Shown here one piece after another: positions 10,105 to 20,120 of a stretch of 64,000 nt of DNA. Below the pieces are notes generated by a model. That model was not told the DNA's origin and searched no databases. It saw only the letters and a program-made list of their open reading frames with translations. A program made the position numbers and the translations under genes. Positions within the stretch are counted from its first letter, which is position 1. The number at the start of each line of letters is the position of its first letter. The stretch comes from Basidiobolus meristosporus CBS 931.73 (lineage: Eukaryota; Basidiobolomycota; Basidiobolomycetes; Basidiobolales; Basidiobolaceae): positions 62,001-126,000 of the forward strand of contig MCFE01000197.1 of assembly GCA_002104905.1 (NCBI GenBank), given 5' to 3'.

Positions 10105-11347
10105 TGTTGTGTTGTATTATGATTAGTTTGGGGCTTGTTCTACAATGTAGAGGCTAATCAACAATATACAACAACTTCCAGTATGCTAATACTGAAATAG
10201 TTTATTGGGAGTTTGATATACCAATAGAAGATATAACTTTCACTAATTTCCTCAATCTTAGGCTCAAAATATACTGTAGGCAGTGTTTATCACTTCTACA
10301 GCAGTGTTCTGACCTTCTGTTGACTAATGGGCTTATTTACGTTTATAGTAACTTTTCCTTATATGGAAGTCACTTTCCTTTCTGAGAAAATATTTCCTAA
10401 TATGGAAATTCTGAACTCCCCTTTAACCTAAAGGGGTGTGTTGTAGAAGTCTCTAAAGGGGTCTTTAGACCTAAAGGGGTGTCTAAAGGGGTGTCTTTAG
10501 AGTAAAGGGGCTTCTTGTAGTGGTCTCTAAAGTGGACTTTACACTAAAGGGGTGCCTAAAGGGGCTTCTTTAGAGTAAAGGGGTTTCTTAAAGGGGTCTC
10601 TAAAGGGGTCTTTAGACTAAAGGGGTGTCTAAAGGGGTGTCTTTAGAGTAAAGGGGTTTCTTAGAGGGGACTTTTCCGACAGAAAAGTGGTAGTTTCTTG
10701 TAGAACTTAGATTGGATTCTTGTGAGCTTTGCAGTCTCTTTACTGATGTAGTACTGATCAAAGTCAGAATACTCAACAGTGCAAGTGATGCAGGGGAAGT
10801 CTTATAACCTTTAAACTTGTAATTGTAGTGTGGAGATTCTGGAAAGAGAGGCTCTCCCTTTATTTTTCAGCTGGGGAAGTCATATATATGAAAATTCTGA
10901 AGGATCAACGTTTTTGGGCGATTGCGCAAGCAATACACGTGATACGAAGCTAAAATTTTGCAGTGGCGCAGATCGGACATAGGCGCAACACCTGTGAAAA
11001 TTTCACGTGATTTGATTGGCTGGTTCAAAAGTTACACAAGATCAAAGTCACCATAGTAATCCTAGCAATAAGGCATAGTATATATAATAGTTGGACTCTT
11101 TTGGTCATAACTCCTTAAGTACTGCTTCAAATGAGCTGTAATTTGAAACATGTGCTGGCTACTACGTGTTCTGTATGACATAATATTCTTGGGTGGATTG
11201 CTTGTCAGGGTCTGGAGCATTTGTTCATCAAAGTTGGAAATTCTTGATCTTTCACTTGTGTGTTACGATAGCAAAAAGCAAAATAAAGAAATGAGTGCAA
11301 TATTGGTTTAGAGATATTGTAGTAATGGAATACTTTCCATTACCACA
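10105..11347 (+). repeat. solo LTR, 1243 bp, TSD GATA
   Basis: Ends TGTTGTGTTGTATTATG...CCATTACCACA, flanked by GATA on both sides (10101-10104, 11348-11351). A second copy of 1229 bp lies at 55973-57201 with its own flanks CATC. It has a TATATATAATAG stretch near 11080 and AAATAAAG near 11282, consistent with an LTR promoter and poly(A) signal, but no internal coding region of its family is present in the window. A G-run repeat block fills 10428-10680. Confidence 0.75.
10428..10680 (+). repeat. AAAGGGG tandem-like minisatellite inside solo LTR
   Basis: About fifteen irregular repeats around CTAAAGGGGTGTCTTTAGA. Units contain AAAGGGG and pieces that can pair with each other (CTAAAG with CTTTAG), so the strand can form hairpins and, with many GGGG runs close together, possibly G-quadruplexes. 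The same block, slightly shorter, is at 56285-56525. Confidence 0.85.
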
Positions 11348-11407
11348 GATATTGGTATCACAAGAAAAGAGATTCAGGAGAACCCTCTCAACTTTAACAG
11401 GGGAGAA

Positions 11408-11518
11408 TGATACAATCTGCTGCTTGAATGTTTAACTTAGATCAGTTCAAGTTTTGGTGAATACAATACTAGCCAAACTCCCTATTCCACTACAACTCTT
11501 TTACCAAGACTTTTAACA
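11408..11518 (+). repeat. 3' LTR (short form)
   Basis: 111 bp, matching 5380-5490 with a handful of substitutions and sharing the same internal deletion relative to the longer LTRs of this family. Confidence 0.85.
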
Positions 11519-11810
11519 CCACAACCTTTTGCTGTTCCTATAGTTGCCCCATAACTCCACTGCAGGCATTGCAATAGAACTTATGGTTCTTGATGCTGTG
11601 GCTTTATCTATCAGTTAGATCTCAGCTTGGTCAGCAATGGAGGATGTGCAGACTGTGGTAGTTGGGTTGCCTTTCTTTGCAAGCTCATATACCTCATAGC
11701 AGTGTAGCTCAACTGCCTGTGCTTCCAACTCTTGAGAAAGCGGCTTTTATCTTGCTGGCAGATCTTCTTAGCTATGATGGGACTCAGCTAGTTCTGGGCT
11801 TAGGGCATTA
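11519..11810 (-). pseudogene. T-family ORF2 remnant (continuation of 4736-5379)
   Basis: Minus-strand sequence resembling 63010-63300 reversed and 31740-31960 (for example the stretch around GTGTAGCTCAACTG with CCAACTCTTG). It is the other half of the region split by the gypsy insertion at 5380. No open frame survives. Confidence 0.5.
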
Positions 11811-13381
11811 ATTTGCAAGAGCAGCCGCTTACTAAGCATGCTAATATGTTCTTGAGATCTGCCATAATCTATAGCATTGCTCAAACCAACTCAATGCATA
11901 AAAGCTGCATATGCATCAAGTTGGCATAGGTAATCCACTTCAGAATAGATATTTGTACAATGTCAGCATATGGCTCCCAATGCTTCCAATGTACTAAGAT
12001 GGAAATTGCCTCAGAAGGCCACTTGAATAAATACATATTTAGGACATGCAGTTCTTTCAGTTGTATTGTTACATATGCATATAAGTATTGATTGGAGCTT
12101 GTGAGAAACACTTTGTATATTGGCTTCTCTGTAATATCTTGCTAATCCTTTAAATTTCTCCAGTATCTCAAAGTGCTCATTTAGCTTGAAATGTGCCAAA
12201 CACAGCTTGGTCAGTGACATAGGAATATTGTTGAAGAGCAGATATATTGCAAACAGTGGACAGATTTTGCTCCAACAGATTGGCACAATATTGACAATCT
12301 TCAATTTTTGATTAATTTACATTCTAGCCAATGACTTTCAACTTGACAGCTCTGCTACAATTGACTATTAGCGTCTATATGTTTTCTTGGTGGGAAGAAG
12401 ATGTACTTGATGTTGGTGTTTAGACAATAGCAATGTGTGTGAGTTTTGGGGAAAATCCCCTAGATCTCACATATTTGCCAGCTATACTGCCAGTTGTGCC
12501 TAGAAGAGCCAGCTATATAGCTGATGCTGGGGTACCTCAGATGTGGAGCATAATATGAGCTTTAACATGATGGTCATATACTAGTGTCCTGCTGGATAGT
12601 ATGCAAAACTCATCCAGCAATGAATACAGGTTGCTATCAAGGCTCAAGGGAGATTTAGGCCCATATTTCAGGTAGTCTGCCATCAGATTTCTGCTTTGAT
12701 ACTATAATACTGGTGACAAATTCATGTAAATGCAAATCAGTAGACAGCTAGATTTGCTGGCAGAGTACATGTTCAGTCAGAATCCATCAAGTGACAAGGA
12801 AAAGGTATAGTCATATATGCCATTAAAGTAGCCCTTGCTTCTTAGTTGTTTGTAATTCTTGCCATCATATATGTTGGAAATGTTTGTGCTTGATTGATAC
12901 CAAGTGTAGAACTCTATTGCTTCACAATATTTGTGAGAGTGCATGAGCTTCTTGTGATGTGGTAATTCTGGAATATATCTGGAGTGTGAACAATACTTTC
13001 ATCCTATGGTGGTGAGTCCTTGACAAGTTGGATACCTTGCAATAGTAGCATTTACCAATGTGAATGCCATACAACTATTAAAGTATGCTGGTATAAGGAC
13101 AATCTCTGGGTCATATGTCACCAGCTGCATGATGGCTTTCCATTTGTACTAAGTACATGGTAAGTTGAATCCTGGAATGATTATGACAAGAAGTAGCAGC
13201 AGATTCTCAAAGTCTCCATTACCAATATTGGGGAAAGTAAGCCACTTCTCTGGCCACAACTTTGCATCATTCAACAGTAAATAAATTACTATGATCACTT
13301 GGCTCCATAAGGCATCCATGGCACTTTATTCCAAGGGTGTTGTCTCACTACACATCAAGATTTTGCCAGGCTCATTCTGGG
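11811..13381 (-). pseudogene. Tnp2-like transposase remnant (T family)
   Basis: The minus strand aligns along its whole length with the transposase at 29150-30700. 11881-12304 encodes VHWKHWEPYADIVQI-type residues, as at 29200-29290 (VHWKHWESYVDIVGI). Near 12600 comes the LDEF-like end of the DGF domain, and at 13020-13150 the cysteine pair region that reads CPNCQ in better copies. Numerous stops. It meets ORF2 sequence at ~11810 without the transposase end, so a deletion joined the two. Confidence 0.65.
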
Positions 13382-13796
13382 TGTTATGAGTAGACACAAG
13401 GCAGGACAAGGAAAGGACTTAGGTGCAAATCCACAAGGCAAGGCTGTTTATTCAAGACCAAGCTTATCAGACTATGGAATTCATAAGGGGGGAAAGCACT
13501 ATATACCCTTCTTGGGAACATGGATGCCAAGATATATTTGCTGATAGTGATGGGGTTCTGGGGTATGATGCAGCAAGTGGGTCAACATAAAAATATTGTA
13601 AAGTGCAGACTCTAATGTCGCATGGGATAAGCAAAAGGTCAGCTGATCATGCAACTAGGTCATGTTACATAGGATCATCATATATGGCATCAAAATACAT
13701 AAATTCCAATGAGAAGCTTCCATAGAATGATCTATTGTACATCAATATCTAAGCACACAAGTAATCTTAGAACCTAGGACAGTAATAGCTCTCAAA
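13382..13796 (-). repeat. LTR copy, reverse orientation
   Basis: Starts TGTTATGAGTAGACACAAGG, the reverse complement of the right end of the solo LTR at 9564-10090, and continues with the same order of short matches (TATATAC, GATCATG). The right boundary is approximate. Confidence 0.6.
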
Positions 13797-15160
13797 AATC
13801 TAAGGACACTCCATAGCATATCAGAGTGCATATCATTTCTTGGAATAGTATCCTACTCTTGCAGACTTTTCAGATATTTTGCCAGTATTGCAGCCCCTTT
13901 GACTGATATCCTTAACAAAGACAACACCTTGAAGTAGGACAGAGCTTTTGAGACTGCCTTGTGCACACTTAAGAATATACTTGCCAATTGGCCAAGCTCA
14001 AGAATATCTAACCTCAGGAAGGAGCTTACTCTCTGTGCAAGTGAATCATATTATGTAACTTGTGGAGTACTGAGTCCACACCATCAAAGAAAGAAGCACA
14101 CATAGCTTTGAGTTCAAAAATCTAAATGTAGTGGAACAAGACTACCCAGTGCATGAAGGGGTGATGCTTGCCATAACATACTGCTTAAAGACATTAGATA
14201 CTGCATTCAGGGAATCAAGCATAACAAGAAAACTAATAATGCATTGCTCAAGTGCTTTTTACTCAGAAGGTACTGCACAGAAGAATGAAAACTTGAAGTG
14301 AATAAATATAGCAATTTGACTTAAAGATTATCTTCTGCCCTGAGAAAAACAATACAGTTGCTGATGTGCTATCAAGACTAGGACAAGTTGCACCACTCAG
14401 CTTGGTGTATGATTTACATTGATCCAGCTTATTATCAAGGTACTTGGAGGACAAAGCCATTGCTAGTCAGGTGGATGATGATATTAAGAGGATAATCTTG
14501 GATGGATTTAGCAACGTTATAGTACAGAATGAAACACTCTGACAGCTTGTTGACAGAGACTGTATTGGATATTGCCCTAAGGCTGCTTGCCTGGACCTTG
14601 TACATTAGCTACACCATGAACTTGGACATCTTAGAATTGAAGGAACCTATAGCCTAGTGAAAGCCAGAGCACTGTGGTCCAGAATGAAACAAGAAATTGA
14701 GAACCCAGTGCAGACTGGCCAAAGTTGCCAGATCAAACAAGACCAAGCACAGTGAACTGCTGAACTCTCTCCCTCAAAGCATATCACACCATATGAGAGA
14801 TGGGGAGTTGACTGTATTGGAAGACTGATAGCCTGTAGGATATGCAACTAGTGGATCCTAGTAGCAATGGACCATGCTACCAAATGGCCAGTTACCAAAG
14901 TGTACAAGTAGCCAGTCAACAAGTAGCTACAAGTTGAAAAATCTAGTATACTACTCCAGAGCCCGTAGAGTACTACAAGGCTAATAAATTGCCAGGAAAA
15001 TGCCAACCAAGTATGCACACAAAGCTATTAGTAGATGAGATGAGTGTATAACCCAGCATTATATGCCTGCAGAGTCAGAGTGTAAACATTATTTAACAAT
15101 AGCCATTTTACTCAGTGTATGGATGTGAATTAAGGATCTCAGGAGCACCCACAATGCCAA
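13797..15160 (+). pseudogene. gypsy RT C-terminus, RNase H and integrase fragment
   Basis: Aligns with 7720-9190 of the gypsy element: SISELRSFHG-like segment at 13815, RNase H around 14020-14390 (a KTLDTAF-like segment, then KNNTVADVLSRL near 14350), and integrase zinc region and WGVDCIGRL near 14800. It ends at YGCEL near 15130. It is riddled with stops and small deletions and is truncated at both ends with no LTR. Confidence 0.7.
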
Positions 15161-15665
15161 AAACCTCAGCTGGCATTATAATGGCTTGATGGCAGCTTGG
15201 ATTTAGTTCTGAGCATTACCACTGAGCTAATATACTAAATGGCATTCCCACTTGATGCCCCCTGGCACCATACATATATTCCACTAAAAAGTCACCCATC
15301 TCAATTTGCTTACCCACCACTACCATGCATATGCCTCATATGACTCAAATCAAAAAAATTTGGCTTTTGGCATTCTAGCCTTGACATACACATACACCTG
15401 CTGCAATTGATGCACTTAAAATACCTCATCTTTACAGATATTCAGTGAGATACTTGCAGAGTTGCCATATATCTTGTATTGCTGGTAACATATGTATCTT
15501 GCAAGCATATGGTTGGTTGCTACCACTTTTACTATAAATACTTCCTGAATGTCAACAAGAACCTTTTGGTACTTGGCCAACATATTCCTTGTCCCTGATT
15601 GTTTCTAACACCCCTTGTGGGTGCGCTCTGGGTCTTGCCTGTGTGCTTTTTGTATTAAAGGTAAT
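15161..15665 (-). other. T-family transposase-side end region
   Basis: Noncoding end and C-terminal coding remnant of a T transposon, matching 59100-59880 (for example CCACCACTACC near 15310 and TGGGTGCGCTCTGG near 15625). The extreme end is missing. Confidence 0.5.
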
Positions 15666-16399
15666 AGACTTGTTCCGTTGGATAGTGCCACATTGAGCCA
15701 TGAGTGCCAAATGATGCCATAGTGTGCCAGAGAGGTCAAGTGAGCCTATACTTGACCACAGAGTGCAAAACATAGCTCCGCATCTTCATGCAAAGCAGCC
15801 CCTGTGTTTCACCCATTGCGCAGAAGAAAATCCATTTTTTGACCTTTTTTTGTGGATCAATGTAGCTCAGGATTTGCAAGAGCATATGAGAACTGAAGAT
15901 ATGCATCTGGTACCCTATACCCATGGCACTCTGAATCTAGCTCCTGTAGCTTGTATCATGTCACAAAAATGAATGGCACTATCTTGGTCCACTGGTACTA
16001 TCTGGCACTATATTTAAATATTAGCCCTAAAGTAAGATCTATAAAAAGCACTTATAGTGCCAGATAGTACCAGTGGACCAAGATAGTGCCATTCATTTCT
16101 GTGACATGATACAAGCTACAGGAGCTAGATTCAGAGTGCCATGGGTATTGAGTACCAGATGCATATCTTCAATCTGCTTGTGCTCTAACACATCCTGCAC
16201 AACATTGATCCAAAAAAAAAGGTCAAAAAATGGATTTTATCCAACACAATGGGTGAAACACAGGGGCTGCTTTGCATGAAGATGCGGCGCTATGTTTCAC
16301 ACTCTGTGGCCAGGTAGAGGCTCATTTGGCCTCTCTGGCACACTATGGCATCATTTGGCACTCATGGCTCAATGTGGCACTATCCAATGGAACAAGTCT
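15666..16399 (+). mobile_element. 734-bp foldback element, second copy
   Basis: Exactly the same length as 6420-7153 and nearly identical, with AAT flanks at 15663-15665 and 16400-16402. Removing it gives GGTAATATTCTTGATG, as found uninterrupted near 28950 in another T copy, which confirms the 3-bp duplication. Confidence 0.88.
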
Positions 16400-16826
16400 A
16401 ATATTCTTGATGAGACTGAGATATGATAGTACCTGCAACTTGACTTGTCTTCTTAAATCCCCACACATCCACTCCATAGAAAACTCCCAAAAGGGGAAGC
16501 AGGGCCTAATATTCTCTGCACACCAAGCAAGATGGAGTAGTGTATGCATGCAGCAGTGACAGAGATATATGTTAAGCCTTGTGCCTGTAGTGCATCTGCT
16601 CTCATCCCTCCATATACTTGTGCTCAAAAGCTGTACATATGTCATGTTGACATTGGTCCACTTCTATATAACTATTCCTGAGATGTCAACATATGACTCC
16701 TAATGCTTCTAATGTACTTTTGGTGGAGATTGCTTCAGAAGGCCACCTGCACAAATATGTATCTAGTTTACTGATTCTTGCATTTTATTATTTCATATGA
16801 CAAGATTGTAGATTGGAGCTGGTGGG

Positions 16827-17176
16827 TATTTTAAGAGTATTGGAGATATTGGAAGTGATTTGGGAGGACATGTAGATTATGTGGTTTTCACTTAATGATT
16901 TACTGAATGTAACAGTAGTAATTACACCTTCACATGGTCTTGGCTTATCAATCATGTAGAATAGGTTAAGGAAGGTCCCAAGTACATGTGTACAAAGTAT
17001 GGGGCTGTTTGGACAACTTTGAGAATTTTCATGTTCTGGGTACCTGGTATTTTGATGAATATATTCTAAGTAAGCCCTAACCAAGGTATTTAGGCAGTAT
17101 TCTCTAAGATTTGAAGGTATTAATCTAAGTGACTAAGTTAGGTGATATTTAGGTGGAATTACAAATTTTTACAACA
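16827..17176 (-). repeat. solo copia LTR, TSD GTGGG/GTGAG
   Basis: 350 bp, ending TTTTTACAACA like 1806-2156; its first bases have drifted (TATTTTAAGAG for TGTTGTAAGAG). Flanks gtggg and gtgag differ by one base. Removing it restores GGAGCTGGTGAGAAATACTT, matching 12095-12115. Confidence 0.82.
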
Positions 17177-17679
17177 GTGAGAAATACTTTGAATAGCAGG
17201 TTCTCTGTAGCCTGTTGCCAGTTCTTTCAGATTTTCATGGTGTCTTGAAGGGCTCATCAAGCTTGCAATGCCCCATTTGCAACTTGGTTAGCAGTATAGA
17301 GTTGTTGATGAAGAATAAGCTCACTGCTTGACTGAAAACTTTTGCTATAATACATTCCCTCTATCTGAGGTATCTGTGGTTTTCAATTGGTCCCATACTT
17401 GGACCTATGGCTGGTAGCATGTAGACTTTACTGCAATTTTATACTTACTTCTACATATTCTCATTATGTAAAGACAATGTTTTAGTATTGGTGTCTAGAT
17501 AGCAACAATGTGTGTGAATTATGGAAGAATTCCTTAGATCTCAGACATTCAGCATCATTACTGTCCATTGTGCCTAGAAAAGCTGATTATATTGCTGATG
17601 GCAAGGGTACTTACCAATACTACTAAAAATATGAACTCTGATAGGATGGCAACTTGTAGTATCCAACTGAAAGCATAAT

Positions 17680-17889
17680 TGACTTATTCCATCATTCCAG
17701 CTGATCATAGTGCCAAATAGTGCCATAGCATGCCAGATGGTGCCTGAACATGCCACAGAGTGCCAGATGGTGCCATACAGTGTTAATTTGGGATCAAAAT
17801 TGACATGCATATGACCCTAAAATATTAAATTAATAACAAAATATACAGCACTCTCTGGTGGATGATCAATGGCACTATGGAACAAGTCT
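17680..17889 (+). mobile_element. short divergent foldback element
   Basis: Starts TGACTTATTCC and ends GGAACAAGTCT, with several TGCCA/TGGCA motifs as in the 734-bp family. Only 210 bp, so probably an internally deleted or related member. Confidence 0.55.
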
Positions 17890-17898
17890 GATATATTC

Positions 17899-18247
17899 TG
17901 CTGAAATATTAGAGAGATATATTGGAAGTGAATTGGAGAATTAGAAGATTTACATGATATTCACTTGATGTTTTATTGAGTTGCAACACAGTATTTATAC
18001 TTATTGCAGAACTATGTAAATGCAACTATTTGGTCATTATTAGGGGAGTCTCAGGAGTACATGTGCCAAGTTTTGGCTCATTTGGACAAGTTTCAGATTT
18101 TCCTAAAATTCTGTACTTCTCTAATTCCTAATAATTAGTAAATATCTTACAAACTAATTTTCATGTTGATAATCTGAAATATATCATTTCACTAAGTGCT
18201 AGTTCATAATATATTAATAATTAGGTGGACTCCTAATTATTTCAACA
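17899..18247 (-). repeat. solo copia-type LTR, TSD TATTC
   Basis: 349 bp with ends TGCTGAAATATTAG...TTATTTCAACA, and perfect 5-bp flanks TATTC (17894-17898, 18248-18252). The sequence around GAGATATATTGGAAG links it to the 350-bp copia LTRs. Confidence 0.85.
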
Positions 18248-18290
18248 TATTCATCCAGCAATGGAAACAGTAAGTTAAGCCTACATAGCA

Positions 18291-18480
18291 GTAAGACTTC
18301 TGTTAGAGCTCAGTGCTAATATTACATGACTGGCAGAAGATTCATGCTGGCTCTGAGCCATGGCAATCAGTCCATATTGCTGCTGGCTGAGAATCTGGAG
18401 TAACTGCTGCTGTTGGGCCAGGAGTAACTGCATGGCATTCCTCAATTCTTGATTTTCCAGCATCCTGAGGAGGGCTTATT
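18291..18480 (-). pseudogene. gypsy Gag N-terminus
   Basis: A 60-residue open stretch (18281-18463) begins MLENQELRNAMQLLLAQQQ, a glutamine-rich Gag start matching 33668-33760. It lies directly after the LTR at 18522 when read on the minus strand, as expected for the 5' end of an element. The remainder of that element is absent. Confidence 0.65.
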
Positions 18481-18521
18481 TTTTCTTCAGGATGGAGGTT
18501 TCTAATTTTTACTGTTTCCAA

Positions 18522-18885
18522 TGCTACAAGTATTGTTATTGGAGTTGTAGTGGAATTAGGACTTACCTAGTCTTGAATTCACTAAAACTTGAGCTGATTT
18601 TTTGTAGAGGTTCAAGTGGCACCTCATATACATTTTGCTAGATCAATTGCGGAATGATTTTATTCCCTGATGCAGGTTGAGGCTGTTAATTCATTTGATC
18701 ACATCATCATCACCCAAAGAAGTCTTTTTAACAATCCTTTTTTTGGTGTGATAAGGCTCCACTGATGCTTGTGCTTACTAGTACTGCTGATAAGATAGAA
18801 ATATTGATATAGTAATAGACTAAGTCTATGATTAAATGATTGGACTAAAAAATGATTGAACTTCACCATTCAACAGCATATTATA
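18522..18885 (-). repeat. 5' LTR of truncated gypsy element
   Basis: Long-form LTR of the 5380/33248 family, minus orientation (TGCTACAAGTATTG..., compare TGTTACAAGTCTTGG at 52802). The far boundary is blurred. Confidence 0.6.
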
Positions 18886-18895
18886 AAACTTTACA

Positions 18896-19480
18896 ATGTA
18901 TAGCCAGGCAACTTTGCCAAGTCTTGTCCTAATAAGAAGTCCAGCTTCAAGCTCCTGCTATCATCCAGTGAAGAGTCTTTTCCTGAGGTGTTGTGAAACT
19001 ACAAAGTCCAGTCACAATAATAGGCTTCCAACTAGACCATCCAATGGGAATTCAACAAACATAAGAGACATCATATGCAATCATATCCATCCAGTCCTTA
19101 GGAATGCCTGTGAGCATCTACATCCCTCAATTAAGCCCTGTCCATGTCTTTGCCCTCAAAAGCTCCGGTACTCCCTCCTGTTTCATTGACCAGTCCTTGT
19201 TCCAGAAGCATAAAATCTCAACTATCATGGAATCATACCCTGTTCACGTAGAACTTATTGATAGAAGTTCCCTCTCCTCTAGAGCTGTAACTCTTAAGAT
19301 ATGTATAAACTAGCTGATCATTTCCAGTCACCATAAGACACTAGCCTTCAGCCTCATCAACTCTCCCCACTACTCCATAGCCCTTGGAAACTTCTGGCAG
19401 AGATACTATATCCAGCTATCAACCGGAAGACCAAAACCCACACATTCTCCTGAGCTTATTATGTCAATACTGTGAAAGCA
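18896..19480 (+). pseudogene. orphan gypsy protease fragment of another family
   Basis: Reading 19104-19313 gives HVFALKSSGTPSCFIDQSL, a retropepsin-type segment in which the catalytic D of DSG has become S, followed by AVTLK. Beyond a stop, LAFSLINSPHYSIALGNFW matches the second part of such proteases (the ILG-W motif). The preceding frame from 18896 is also open. No RT, integrase or LTR of this family is recognisable nearby, and the sequence differs from the other two gypsy families in the window. Confidence 0.6.
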
Positions 19481-19498
19481 CCTGACTCTTTGGGTAAA

Positions 19499-19565
19499 AG
19501 ACTTGTTCTGTAGGATAATGCCACATAGTACAGCCTATTTATAGTACCAGATTGATCTGGCACTC
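19499..19565 (+). repeat. fragment of foldback element
   Basis: Begins AGACTTGTTCTGTAGGATAA, a mutated end of the 734-bp family, and soon loses similarity. Confidence 0.5.
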
Positions 19566-20120
19566 TAATTTCTACCAAAATGGCTGTGGTTGGATACAGC
19601 CACTGGTATTTTTACTCAATCTGAATTATGTTGCTCAGAAAAGTGCTTTTCTTACTTCATTTAGTATTCATAATTCTCCAGACACATCACTCTCATTGGA
19701 TGTCATCTTGTGTGAATATACTGTGCAGTGGTAAGTATCTTAACTATTTTACCTATTCTGCTGTTCACTCCTATATATGACTTTCCTCTGTATTAACCTG
19801 GCAATATGCTGAATATCTTTAGTATCCAAGTGTATGCTCCACTCTCACTCTGAAATGATTAAATATCTTATTGTAGAGCTTCTGCTTCCTGCTAAATGCA
19901 TCAATCCTTGGCTTGCTATGGGCTGTAATGCATCCTATTCTCTGACAATCCCCTCCTATTTAAGCTAATTCTGCCATATATTTCTCCCCTCCACTGAGTT
20001 CTGGATGATCCTTATTTCTGCCACTCAGTGACAATTCTAAGATTTGGCACTTAATTTTCCCTTTGAGGTAGTCAAGCCTTTCAAGAGTTTTGTTATGCTT
20101 TTCATATGGATAGAGCACAG
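19566..20120. other. unassigned stretch
   Basis: No repeat in the window that I could match by eye, no convincing frame and no RNA gene. It probably belongs to an older element. Confidence 0.4.

Larger units (their letters stand above)
5380..11518 (+). mobile_element. Ty3/gypsy element with 111-bp LTRs
   Basis: Two 111-bp LTRs (5380-5490, 11408-11518) enclose remnants of gag, protease, RT, RNase H and integrase in the order typical of Ty3/gypsy. Flanks read ...tgccac and ccacaacc, giving a 4-bp duplication CCAC; joining them restores a sequence like 31735-31760. The element carries three later insertions: a foldback element (6420-7153) and solo LTRs at 9564-10090 and 10105-11347. Most of gag is gone and pol carries stops, so it is dead. 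Confidence 0.9.
16400..18290 (-). pseudogene. Tnp2-like transposase remnant split by three insertions
   Basis: Four pieces (16403-16826, 17177-17679, 17890-17898, 18248-18290) follow the order of the transposase at 28940-29920 when the insertions are ignored. 16403-16645 resembles the YFIHSLLHLAWC-VENIGPCF-F-E-PMEQ segment, read here as CMHTLLHLAWC, ENIRPCFPF and SMEWM. 17270-17560 matches the region with AWGILS-like and THTHYY-like residues. The pieces are cut by a solo copia LTR (16827), a short foldback element (17680) and a second solo LTR (17899). Confidence 0.65.

Noticed and set aside
10428-10680. CRISPR array
   Set aside because: Repeats are irregular with no constant spacer length, and no cas gene exists; it is a minisatellite in an LTR.
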